In this document: positions 35,201-44,869 of the stretch, one piece after another
Position numbering within the stretch: the stretch's first letter is position 1
How the letters are laid out: each line of letters opens with the position of its first letter
NCBI GenBank assembly: GCA_948144175.1
Contig: CANXME010002471.1
Location: 62,001 to 126,000 of the forward strand
Length of the DNA: 64,000 nucleotides
Direction of reading: 5' to 3'
DNA from: Closterium sp. NIES-65
Taxonomy: Eukaryota; Streptophyta; Zygnematophyceae; Desmidiales; Closteriaceae
Translations under genes and position numbers: made by a program
Notes under the pieces: model-generated
What the model was told of the DNA's origin: nothing
Database searches by the model: none
The model's input: only the letters and a program-made list of their open reading frames with translations

Positions 35201-36810
35201 ACCCCTCCAACGGCGTTGCACTCCCCCTGGGATGCAGACCCCTCTCCAGCCTGCCCCCCACCGTGCCACGCCAGCGCCGGCAGCTGCCACATAGATCTGT
35301 ACACGTCCTTGCTCTCGTGCAGATCCCAAAGCACCCGATTGCCCAGCTTCCCCTTATAAGTGCGAGCCCCATCCGTGTTGGTGTTCACCCCAGCCTTGCC
35401 AAGCTTACGGAGGGAGATGAGGTTGGCCTTCAGGTCGGGGACGAGGAGAACGTCGTGCAGCACCACCGGCTTGCCATCCGCTCCCTTAAATGCAGCTCGT
35501 CCCGCACCAGCCACCTTCAACATGTGTCCAGAGGCAGAGCACACCTCATTAATCGGTGCAGCGCGTACGTCGTCCAGCAGGTCCTTGCGCGGCGTCATTG
35601 TCCAAGCAGCGCCTGTGTCCAACACCCAATAGTCCAGGGGGTGCAGCTCTGCTCCAGCCTTAGCAGATGCGTCTCCTTGCTCCCCCTTGTCTCCCATATG
35701 GAAGAATTGGCCCGCGGTGCGCTCCTTCTTCTTCTCCGCACCGCCGTTGCCCTTCGGGTTGTTGTCGGACGAATCAGCGACCATGTTGGCGCCGTTTTTC
35801 TGGTTCCTCCGCGCGCCGCCATCCTGGTGACGATTCTGGGGGGTCCATCCATCGGGTTTCTTATAGCACAAAAACCAGGGATGCCCTTCCTTCTCACAAT
35901 ACCAGCAACTCCCTTTCATTTTGCCACCAGCACCCGACTTGCCCCCACGTCCAGATTTCGCACCGCGACCCCAACCGGTACCTCCTTGTTGGTCGTTGGA
36001 GTCGTCGTCTTTCTTTGCACCGCGTCCAGCACCACCGAAGCCACGTCCTTTGCCACGTCGGCTCCCTTGCATCCCGTAGCCGCTGCTGCCGTCGTCTCCA
36101 CCCCTCAGTTGGCGGCGACGGAAGTCCTCCTCCAGAATCTTCGTCCGCACCCACTCGAGCGTCCACAAGCTCTGGTTCTGCGGCAGGCTCAATCCGCTCG
36201 TAAATTGAAGCCACGATTCCGGCAGCAGCGAGAGCATCTTCAAGCACTTTGTTTGCTCCGGGTAGGTGATTCCTGCGGTCGCCAACTTCGCGTAGAGGTC
36301 GCGCAATTTGTCCAGGACAGGTTGCACCGGCTCTCCCTCGCTCAGGCGCAACGCGGACAGCTCCCTCTCCAGCATCAATGTTGCAACAACGGAGGTCGGG
36401 GCGTGCAGCTCCTTCAACACCGTCCACGCCTTCGGACCGCACTCAACCTCCGGCAGCAGGTGCATGACGTGGTGACGCTGGTTCAGCTCCAAACTCTGCG
36501 ACATCAAGTAGTAGCCAGCCGAGGCGCGCTCGTCCCAATCTTCCTGAAGGGCGGGGTCACTCGGTCTAGGCTCCTCCCCAATCATTAGTTTCAGCAATCC
36601 GATTTGACGGAAATAAAGTTGCATTTTCCAGGCCCAATCATCATAGCCCTCACCATTGAACTTCTCGACGGTGAAGTTTTTCAGCACCTCCTTGATCAGC
36701 GAGCCCTGGCTTGTTCGCGCTCCCCTTGGCGCAGAAACACCAGAATCATGGCTGCCGCTACGATCTTGGGCTGAAGATTCACCAGCTACCGCCGAGGTGT
36801 TGCCCGCCAT
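32230..36810 (-). CDS. E4 gag-pol polyprotein (Ty1/copia), intact, 1,526 aa
   Basis: Same length and domain order as the E3 polyprotein: gag, CCHC knuckle, DTGA protease, HHCC and DD35E integrase, YVDD reverse transcriptase and RNase H with the same end. Differences are few. In the acidic linker after integrase it reads KNNGVETSG where E3 has GGDGVEISG, and after YVDD it reads ILFFSSS instead of ILLFSSS. No stop or frameshift is present and the catalytic residues are kept. Start chosen as the ATG equivalent to E3, 31 bases from the primer site. Gag-pol of E3 and E4 face each other with E2 pol between them. Confidence 0.96.
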   Translation of the reverse strand: MAGNTSAVAGESSAQDRSGSHDSGVSAPRGARTSQGSLIKEVLKNFTVEKFNGEGYDDWAWKMQLYFRQIGLLKLMIGEEPRPSDPALQEDWDERASAGYYLMSQSLELNQRHHVMHLLPEVECGPKAWTVLKELHAPTSVVATLMLERELSALRLSEGEPVQPVLDKLRDLYAKLATAGITYPEQTKCLKMLSLLPESWLQFTSGLSLPQNQSLWTLEWVRTKILEEDFRRRQLRGGDDGSSGYGMQGSRRGKGRGFGGAGRGAKKDDDSNDQQGGTGWGRGAKSGRGGKSGAGGKMKGSCWYCEKEGHPWFLCYKKPDGWTPQNRHQDGGARRNQKNGANMVADSSDNNPKGNGGAEKKKERTAGQFFHMGDKGEQGDASAKAGAELHPLDYWVLDTGAAWTMTPRKDLLDDVRAAPINEVCSASGHMLKVAGAGRAAFKGADGKPVVLHDVLLVPDLKANLISLRKLGKAGVNTNTDGARTYKGKLGNRVLWDLHESKDVYRSMWQLPALAWHGGGQAGEGSASQGECNAVGGVGVKVSARSGETDWATAHRRLGHVAMPLLKQLEKDGAVKGLKLNGQPPDDNCEICLLSKFTRFPFHSVAGRSKKPLELVHMDLVGPLPVQGHKGERYFLTIVDDWSRLMWAYPLKQKDHAASTIRDDWLPFVEKQAECVVKRIRTDRGGEFLGAEMTAWLKKQGIQRELTTAYTPQSNGVAERANRTILETARALLIESGLGNLMWPHAVRHATVARNRVLTKVGDDSWVPLERWLGRKPPVDMLRVFGCMAVAHVPKTYRSKLGASAIWCVHLGLAAESKGWLLWEPSKGVLFDSRDVKFVEGMMYGSWEKQPEARVSQQMKQITMQLDLTPSVWEEGEEAAAEGGDKEKVQEAPAGKNNGVETSGSTSGAAGSEGGEQQQGKTKKPKGVVMKGWETPVSRPGRTRMATKKLTAGADVAEQQLGTEEALLILPHGYDPDEEDQPAYCFLAPAPEEPASMEEALAGPDRDKWLASRDAEYQSLLENGTWELVVLPEGKKAVQCKWVLRIKTDDKGQVTIYKSRLVAKGFMQKEKRDFNEIFAPTAKPPTLRVLLADAAVSGKFIIQMDISTAFLNGILEEEVFMTQPPGYEDGTGRVCKLKKSIYGLKQAPRCWYQKLAAVLEEMGFRTSSCDESLFLKGEGEKLVLFLVYVDDILFFSSSMKEIQKVQQQLMENFKCKNLGEVKYYLGMHVERDLDHRWLKLHQEKFIKELGEKYGIENERKVATPLPAEFKLVKAAEDEGVEAEEQQQFQSLVGSLLYAAVHTRPDISFSVGQLARVVQNPSEEQVDAAERVVKYLNSHPSIGVQYSASAQVKQKGVEVLKEKGERLGEGKLFLTCFTDATWASEKEDSSSVGGYICVVGGGPVSWRSKKQTETALSSVESEYMAMFHGVKEVIWLRRLLEEIGQEQKVATPLFCDSKGALGMARNAVLHGLNKHMRIKWHWLRKEVKRGTVNPIYIKTHQQPADFLTKRLADESHWRCVRMSGMSMN

Positions 36811-36841
36811 AGCTACCTATATCGAGGATCACTATAACGCA

Positions 36842-36853
36842 GCTCTGATACCA
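36842..36853 (-). other. E4 primer-binding site
   Basis: GCTCTGATACCA on plus is the reverse complement of TGGTATCAGAGC, three bases from the 5' LTR. Confidence 0.92.
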
Positions 36854-36856
36854 GCT

Positions 36857-37949
36857 TGTTGGTGTAAGGGCCTAATAAACTCAAGCTATTAAGACTTTAT
36901 CACACTTAAAACCTCTCCTCGGGGTCACCTCCAAGGGTCCTTGGGTGCCTGGTACAAGACCAGCCCCTATCCTCGGGTCCGAGTTTGTAGAGAGAGGGAT
37001 CAAGAGGGACTTAGTCAAAACAGCAAGAGTACCTTGAACGTCGCGCAGCGTATCGTGCAGACCGTCGATCGGATTAAGCTGAGAATTTCCTATATCGAAG
37101 CTCACTCTAAGAGCTTTAAAATAAGCCAAGTTGCCTCGCGAAAAGTTCTGCCATTACGAAGTTATGGCTCGGACAGCGTTAGCCTAGCGTTGGAGTGCTA
37201 GCGTACTAGCGTTGACTCGGGTAGCATTCCGCCGTCGCACCGCGTAGAAAAGAAATTCCAGCAAGGAAGGAATTCGCTTGAATCAATTTCACTATATTCA
37301 GGTACAAACAGAGAAGGAATAAATAGCTCTAGCTAGCAAGGACCTTGGGAATCAACCTGGGAACAACCAGGGATGATCCCAAATAATTCCAAGCAACAGA
37401 ACCAACCTGGCTGGACAAAATAGCAGGTGATAGGTTGGTGAACAACCTCTGGTTCTGTTTTTCCAACCTGGGAAAACAACAACCAGGTTCAGGTCCTAAA
37501 AACAGAACCTGTTTTGTCTTTGCCCAACCAGCCAAATGCTGGTTCCGCTGGTTTCCCCTGGCCCTGTAGCATGCAGATACAGACAAACAACATCCAACCT
37601 TCACCTAAATTGTACCCCTATAGTGCCTGCCCTGCTACACTATAGTCAACCAAACAAAACAGTACAATTTCGAGTTGGATAGAACTGAATCTGCGCAATC
37701 AAGTAAGTCGAACCGCAAAGCTTCCATCTTGGGTTCCTTTGCGAGCTCGTCCTTTCTGCTTGTACTGTTCATAGCGCGTACAATGTTATGCCGAAGCGCA
37801 CATTTTGCGAGTACCTGCAAATGCTTCAAGCGAAAATTGCGAAAGCAAACAAACACACAAACATACCATTCACACGCAAATGCATTCGCACACGCATACT
37901 CGTACAAACAGACGGCAGGATGTCGTGCAATGTCAATTTGCACCCAACA
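36857..37949 (-). repeat. E4 5' LTR, 1,093 bp
   Basis: Complete, minus orientation. It carries CTGGACAAAA and GTAAGTCGAACC, unlike the 3' LTR of the same element, so the two LTRs have different subfamily marks. Confidence 0.95.
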
Positions 37950-39980
37950 GATCTGTCCTAATCCGCTTCACCACACACTCCGCTTGCTTCTCCACAAACG
38001 GCAGCCAATCGTCCCGAATCGTGGAGGCGGCGTGATCTTTCTGCTTCACCGGATACGCCCACATTAGCCTGCTTCAGTCATCCACTATGGTTAGGAAGTA
38101 CCGTTCCCCCTTGTGCCCTTGCACCGGCAGCGGCCCCACCAAGTCCATGTGGACCAGCTCCAACCGCTTTTTGCTCCTGCCAGCCACACTATGGAAGGGG
38201 AAACGGGTGAACTTTGAAAGGAGGCAAATTTCACAGTTATCATCGGGTGGTTGTCCGTTCAGCTTCAAGCCCTTAACAGCTCCATCCTTCTCCAGCTGCT
38301 TCAGCAAAGGCATTGCCACATGCCCCAAACGTCGGTGTGCAGTTGCCCAATCCGTCTCCCCAGATCTGGCCGACACTTTCACACCAACACCTCCAACGAC
38401 GTTGCACCCCCCCTGGGATGCAGACCCTTCTCCAGCCTGCCCCCCACCGTGCCACGCCAGGGCCGGCAGCTGCCACAAAGATCTGTACACGTCCGTACTC
38501 TCGTGCAGATCCCAAAGCATCCGACTGCCCAGCTTCCTCTTATAAGTGCGTAGCCCCATCCGTACTAGTGCTTCACCCCAGACTTGCCAAGCTTACGGAG
38601 GGAGATGAGGTTGGCCTTGAGGTCAGGGAACGAGGAGAACGTCGTGCAGCACCACCGGCTTGCCATCCGCTCCCTTAAACGCAGCTCGTCCCGCACCAGC
38701 CACCTTCAGCATGTGTCCAGAGGCAGAGCACACCTCAGTTAATCGGTGCAGCGCGTACGTTCGTCCAGCAGGTCCTTGCGCGGCGTCATTGTCCCAAGCA
38801 GCGCCTGTGTCCAACACCCAATAGTCCAGGGGGTGCAGCTCTGCTCCAAGCCTTAGCAGATGCGTCTCCTTGCTCCCCCTTGTCTCCCACATGGAAGAAT
38901 TGGCCCGCGGTGCGCTCCTTCTTCTTCTCCGCACAGCAGTTGCCCTTCGGGTTGTTGTCGGACGAATCAGCGACCATGTTGGCGCCGTTTTTCTGGTTCC
39001 TCCGCGCGCCGCCATCCTGGTGACGATTCTTATAGCACAAAAACCAGGGGTGCCCTTCCTTCTCACAATACCAGCAACTCCCTTTCATTTTGCCACCAGC
39101 ACCCGACTTGCCCCCACGTCCAGATTTCGCACCGCGACCCCAACCGGTACCTCCTTGTTGGTCGTTGGAGTCGTCGTCTTTCTTTGCACCGCGTCCAGCA
39201 CCACCAAAGCCACGTCCTTTGCCACGTCGGCTCCCTTGCATCCCGTAGCCGCTGCTTGCCGTCGTCTCCACCCCTCAGTTGGCGGCGACGGAAGTCCTCC
39301 TCCAGAATCTTCGTCCGCACCCACTCGAGCGTCCACAAGCTCTGGTTCTGCGGCAGGCTCAATCCGCTCGTAAATTGAAGCCACGATTCCGGCAGCAGCG
39401 AGAGCATCTTCAAGCACTTTGTTTGCTCCGGGTAGGTGATTCCTGCGGTCGCCAACTTCGCGTAGAGGTCGCGCATCTTGTCAAGGATGGGTTGCACCGG
39501 CTCTCCCTCGCTTAGGCGCAACGCGGACAGCTCCCTCTCCACCATGAGCGTCGTAGCGACGGAGGTAGGGGCGTGCAGCTCCTTCAAAACGGTCCACGCC
39601 TTCGGACCGCACTCAACCTCCGGCAGCAGGTGCATGACGTGGTGACGCTGGTTCAGCTCCAAACTCTGCGACATCAAGTAGTAGCCAGCCGAGGCGCGCT
39701 CGTCCCAATCTTCCTGAAGGGCGAGGTCACTCGGTCTAGGCTCCTCCCCAATCATTAGTTTCAGCAAACCGATCTGACGGAAATAAAGTTGCATTTTCCA
39801 GGCCCAATCATCATAGCCCTCACCATTGAACTTCTCGACGGTGAAGTTTTTCAGCACCTCCTTGATCAGCGAGCCCTGGCTTGTTCGCGCTCCCCTTGGC
39901 GCAGAAACACCAGAATCATGGCTGCCGCTACGATCTTGGGCTGAAGATTCACCAGCTACCGCCGAGGTGTTGCCCGCCAT
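37950..39980 (-). pseudogene. E5 gag-protease-integrase, truncated and frameshifted
   Basis: On the minus strand gag starts at the family ATG (39980) and runs through the capsid domain, Gly/Arg-rich stretch, zinc knuckle, protease and the first half of integrase. It is cut at the RTDR motif by the E4 LTR, so the third integrase residue, RT and RNase H are gone. Between about 38540 and 39260 there are at least five or six single-base insertions relative to E4, for example CTGCTTGCC for CTGCTGCC near 39256 and CTCCAAGCC for CTCCAGCC near 38849. A 24-bp in-frame deletion removes the eight residues after the knuckle. The copy cannot make a functional polyprotein. Confidence 0.9.
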
Positions 39981-40011
39981 AGCTACCTATAACGAGGACC
40001 ACTATAATGCA

Positions 40012-40023
40012 GCTCTGATACCA
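40012..40023 (-). other. E5 primer-binding site
   Basis: GCTCTGATACCA on plus, the reverse complement of the family primer site. Confidence 0.9.
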
Positions 40024-40026
40024 GCT

Positions 40027-41117
40027 TGTTGGTGTAAGGGCCTAATAAACTCAAGCTATTAAGACTTTATCAAACTTCAAACCTCTCCTCGGGGTCACCT
40101 CCAAGGGTCCTTGTGTGCCTGGTACGAGACCAGCCCCTATCCTCGGGTCCGAGTTTGTAGAGAGAGGGATCAAGAGGGACTTAGTCAAAACAGCAAGAGT
40201 ACCTTGAACGTTGCGCAGCGTATCGTGCAGACCGTTGATCGGATTAAGCTGAGAATTTACTATATCGAAGCTCGCTCCAAGAGCTTTAAAACGAACCAAG
40301 TTGCCTCGCAAAAAGTTCTGCCATTACAAAGTTATGGCTCGGACAGCGTTTTGCCTAGCGTTGAAGTGCTAGCGTACCAGCGTTGACTCGGGTAGCATTC
40401 CGCCGTCGCACCACGTAGAAACGAAATTCCAGCAAGTAAGGAATTTGCTTGAATCAACTTCACTATCTTCAGGTACAACCAGAGAAGGAATAAATAGTTC
40501 TAGCTAGCAAGGACCTTGGGAATCAACCTGGGAACAACCAGGGATGATCCCAAATAATTCCAAGCAACAGAACCAACCTGGTTGGACAAAATAGCAGGTG
40601 GTAGGTTGGTAAACAACCTCTGGTTCTGTTTTTCCAACCTGGGAAAACAACAACCAGGTTCGGGTCCTGAAAACAGAATCTGTTTTGTCTTTGCCCAACC
40701 AGCCAAATGCTGGTTCCGCTGGTTTCCCCTGGCCATGTAGCATGCAGATACAGACAAACAACATCCAACCTTCACCTAAATTGTACCCCTATAGTGCCTG
40801 CCTTGCTACACTATAGTCAACCAAACAAAACAGTACAATTTCGAGTTGGATAGAACTGAATCTGCGCAATCAAGTAAGCCGAACCGCAAAGCTTCCATCT
40901 TGGGTTTTGCGAGCTCGTCCTTTCTGCTTGTACTGTTCGTAGCGCGTACAATGTTGTGCCGAAGCGCACATTGTGCGAGTACCTGCAAATGCTTCAAGCG
41001 AAAATTGCGAAAGCAAACAAACACACGAACATACCATTCACACGCAAATGCATTCGCACACGCATACTCGTACAAACAGACGGCAGGATGTCGTGCAATG
41101 TGAATTTGCACCCAACA
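40027..41117 (-). repeat. E5 5' LTR (family A), 1,091 bp
   Basis: Complete LTR in minus orientation. The right flank is GCTTA (41118-41122) in family C debris. The partner 3' LTR is missing. It is more diverged than the E3/E4 LTRs and has a small deletion near 40906. Confidence 0.94.
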
Positions 41118-42850
41118 GCTTAGACTACCGCGAGCACACCCCTCCCATTTCTAGCTCCTCCCATGGCCTGTACTAGGAGTTTACAGCAGTACAGCCAGCC
41201 GCAGCACTCTCGGCAGTGGGGACCTGCAGTTCCAAAGTGTGGCGCCGCAGGTAGTGGCTGAGCTAGTAGTGGACGAGTCGTCGGCCCCTGCGGGTACCGG
41301 GCCCTTACAGGCCTTGGTGCTATCACTCAAGCTGGAGTCCTTACCACTCTGTATCCAGCTGTTACTGTCAACTCGACAACCTCCACTGTGAGCGTTTTGA
41401 TCCTCACTCTATTACATTGCAGTGACCCTTGCGTCTTTGCCAGAGCACTACTGCACCAGTTGAGTCTCACCTACCTGGTCTAGGACCTCTCTCGGCTGCA
41501 CGAGTAGAGACCTGTGTTTCCAGTCTTGGTGCGTGTGTTGTTTCCAGTCCAGGCGCCTCTGACTGTCTTTGTGTAGAAGCTGCAGCTACCACTAGTCTAG
41601 CACCAGCCTTTGTCGCTGGCTCGGGTGCGACCTCACATGATGCACAGCTTTCCTTCACCCTAGACTCTGGAGCGTCCAGCTGTTTGTTTCACGTCTGTGC
41701 AGACCTCACACCACTGCGCACTCCAGTTACTGTCGCCTAGGCTAACACCTGTGTAAGACCTGTAGTTGCCCACAGCACCACCACTCTTCCGTGTCCAACA
41801 GCTTCCTCTGGGTTCCTCACACGATACTACACCCCTTCATTCTCTTGGAACCTCGTGGGTGTCAGTCAACTCCACGACCTACTACTTTCCCACTTGACGA
41901 GCCTGTTGCCTCCTGCACACTCGGTGCCACAAGGACGACTCTGGCCACTTTCCACAGAGAGCTAGGCTCTGCACTGTACTCACTACACACTTGGTCCCAC
42001 CACACTTAGTCAAGTTAGGTCAAGTCCGGTAAGGTAGCTGCTGTGTCGTGCGACTTTCCGTCTCTCACCAACCCGTCGGTCCTCCGTCTAGGTCACCCGT
42101 CCTTCCCATGTCTCCGTGGAATGGAACTTCACCGTCTGGTTTCAGGTCTCCCAGAGTCGCTTGCCCCGCTTCCTCACTCGGCTGCGCTACTGTGCACTCC
42201 TTACGTCGAGGGTTGGCAGCGCGCCCCCACACTCCTCGTCGTTCCCCCCCACCGCGGCTCCCTTCGAGACCCTGCATTTGGACGTCTGGGGCTCCTCCCC
42301 AGTCCTTGGCCCACGTCAAGAGCGATACTTCGTTATTTTGGTGGACGACTACTCCACGATTTTGCCCTTGCAACAGAAGGCCGACGTGTCTACCGTCCTC
42401 AGGTCGTGGCTACTAGCGTGGGCTGACGCCCAGGGCCTGTATGGGCTCCGCTTACACTCGAACCGTGGTGGTGAATTTTTTTCCACTCGCCAGGAGACGT
42501 TCTGTCAGGGTCGGGGGATCATCCAGTCTTACATGCTACCAGCCTCGCCGCAGCAGAACGGGGTAGCCGAGCGATGCATCGGCCCGGTCATGGAGGTTGC
42601 CCGAACCTCCATGTGCCATGCCGGTGCACCCCAGTTCTTGTGACTCTAGGCAGTCTGCTACGCTGCGCACCAGCTAAACATGTGGCCCAGTGACACACGG
42701 TCACGTGTGACGTCGGTCTCCCTTTGGACAGGTTCTCCGGGCATAGCATCTGACTTCCGCGTCTGGGGTTCTCTGGGTGACGTCCGCGAACAAGTAGTCT
42801 CCGTGCACTCGTGCATGCGTCTTTCTTGGCTCCCCTGAGATTCCAACAGC
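41118..42850 (+). pseudogene. Family C copia protease and integrase, heavily decayed
   Basis: The plus strand carries scattered copia domains in shifting frames. A protease motif DSGASSCLF lies near 41663. A piece ending YSLHTWSHH follows at 41930-42006, then the integrase zinc region with LGHPS and a CTPYVEG stretch. The integrase core at 42240-42640 has TLHLDVWG (first D), LRLHSNRGGEF and SPQQNGVAER (third E). The second catalytic residue is asparagine (AAC at 42461) where aspartate is expected. A TGA at 42641-42643 follows QFL, and similarity continues to about 42840 (AHQLNMWP, DFRVWGS). Both ends are ragged, RT and RNase H are absent. It is the downstream part of a family C-type element, possibly the one starting at 16775. 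Confidence 0.8.
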
Positions 42851-43329
42851 TGTCATGCTTTTGATCGTAGGATTCGAAGATGGAAGAAAAAATATAAAAG
42901 CAAGACAGAGTACAGTAGCACGTAGTGTTGTAGAGAAGTAGGCGGGAGTCGAAGATGCAGGCGGCGGGAAATTGTGCCGAAGTAGTAAAAAGTAGAGGAC
43001 CGTTGCTTAGCAACGGTAACCAGAAGTAGATACTTACGCAAGCACCAAGGTCAGAATTACTTACTTGCTTGTTTGTTTCCACTCTAAGCAAAGAATCGAT
43101 CCTAGAGAATTCCTAGAACCATGCCCGCGGAGGAGCCAACCATAGCAAGCCTCTGAAGTGTTAAGGGTTGTCGTGCCCGTTAGGCAACCGAGTTAGGCTT
43201 TACTAGTGTAGAAGTTCTGGCTAGGAACTGTCAACAAATAAGCAAGAAACGCGATACGCTACCACGTGCAATTAGTATGAACGATAGGTTCGGACTAACA
43301 TCCGGACAGCGATACCGTATAGAGGATAT
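42851..43329. other. Unassigned 480-bp stretch
   Basis: No gene or family match is recognised. It is less GC-rich than its neighbours, has no long open frame, and contains a perfect 7-bp palindrome at 43000-43016. It may be element UTR or LTR, or host low-copy DNA. Confidence 0.4.
43000..43016. other. Perfect palindrome with a 3-base loop
   Basis: CCGTTGC, TTA, GCAACGG. A short hairpin or dimeric protein site is possible; no function can be assigned. Confidence 0.4.
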
Positions 43330-44423
43330 TGTTGGTGTAAGGGCCTAATAAACTCAAGCTATTAGGACTTTATCAAACTTAAAACCTCTCCTCGGGGTCA
43401 CCTCCAAGGGTCCTTGGGTGCCTGGTACAAGACCAGCCCCTATCCTCGGGTCCGAGTTTGTAGAGAGAGGGATCAAGAGGGACTTAATCAAAACAGCAAG
43501 AGTACCTTGAACGTCGCGCAACGTATCGTGCAGACCGTCGATCGGATTAAGCTGAGAAATTACTATATCGAAGCTCGCTCCAAGAGCTTTAAAATGAACC
43601 AAGTTGCCTCGCAAAAAATTCTGCCATTACGAAGTTATGGCTCGGACAACGTTTGCCTAGCGTTGGAGTGCTAGCGTACTAGCGTTGACTCGGGTAGCAT
43701 TCCGCCGTCGCACCGTGTAGAAACGAAATTCCAAGAAGGGAGGAATTCGCTTGAATCAAATTGACTATATTCAGGTACAAACAGAGAATGAATAAATAGT
43801 TCTAGCTATCAAGGACCTTGGGAATGAACGTGGGAACAACCACGGATGGTCCCAAATAATTCCAAGCAACAGAACCAACCAGGCTGGACAAAACAGCAGG
43901 TGGTAGGTTGATAAACAACCTCTGGTTCTGTTTTTCCAACCTGGGAAAACAACAACCAGGTTCAGGTCCTAAAAACAGAACCTGTTTTGTCTTTGCCCAA
44001 CCAGCCAAAAGCTGGTTCCGCTGGTTTCCCCTGGCCCTGTAGCATGCAGATACAGAGAAACAACATCCAACCTTCACCTAAATTGTACCCCTATAGTGCA
44101 TGCCTTGCTACACTATAGTCAACCAAGCAAAACAGTACAATTTCGAGTTGGATAGAACTGAATCTGCACAATCAATTCAACCGAACCGCAAAGCTTCCAT
44201 CTTGGGTTCCTTTGCGAGCTCGTCCTTTCTGCTTGTACTGTTCATAGCGCGTACAATGTTGTGCCAAAGCGCATAATGCGCGAGTACCTGCAAATGCTTC
44301 AAGCGAAAATTGCGAAAGCAAACAAACACACCGAACATTCCATTCACACCCAAATGCATTCGCACACGCATACTCATACAAACAGACGGCAGGATATCGT
44401 GCAATGTGAATTTGCACCCAACA
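43330..44423 (-). repeat. Solo family A LTR, 1,094 bp, TSD GATAT
   Basis: Complete LTR in minus orientation without internal sequence. GATAT at 43325-43329 is repeated at 44424-44428. Confidence 0.96.
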
Positions 44424-44869
44424 GATATTTTAGCTGAACCAACCTGGCGCGCAGCCGCGACGACCAACTCTGACCAAACAGCGGCAGCGGAAGCATCGTG
44501 CGCTCCTGTCCCGAGGTCCGTGGCGTAACGAGCCCCGCATAAACGAGAGCGCGAACGGCGAGGAAAAATTGACCCTTCCCGTAACATCGCTTCGGATCTC
44601 GGAGAAACGCCACACGATCTGCGATGGGCCCAAGAAGCGAGGGCTCGGTGGGAAGAACGACGGACATATATTTCCCCAGGGAAGATGCCGGGGATAGAGG
44701 CGGACCGAGTGCCAGGACCCACAGCTTGGCTGCGCCGCCGAGCGGAAGGAGAACTGCGGACGCCGACTAACCGTGACATGGTCGAAAGCAAGACAGCGGG
44801 GCTACCGTCGGCCATTTCCATGCACGAACTGCCGAGCGAGAAGAAATGGGCTAGCGGGGCCCTCCCGAA
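44424..44869. other. Unassigned 446-bp stretch between two family A LTRs
   Basis: GC-rich text with open frames on both strands but no motif I recognise. It continues 42851-43329 across the solo LTR and is cut on the right by E6. It may be host low-copy DNA or an old element. Confidence 0.35.

Larger units (their letters stand above)
31095..37949 (-). mobile_element. E4: complete family A element with mismatched flanks
   Basis: Two 1,093-bp LTRs flank an intact minus-strand gag-pol, with primer site at 36842-36853 and polypurine tract at 32188-32200. The five bases outside the LTRs are AGGAG (31090-31094) and GATCT (37950-37954), so there is no target duplication. The left neighbour is the plus-strand E2 pol, the right neighbour the minus-strand E5 pol. 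About five LTR differences are seen by eye. This fits a hybrid made by recombination between two insertions. Confidence 0.94.

Noticed and set aside
35134-36588. Long antisense frames (up to about 500 codons) across gag and protease of E2, E3, E4 and E7
   Set aside because: They are opposite-strand readings of GC-biased gag-pol codons; the gag-pol frame has clear domains and the antisense ones have none.
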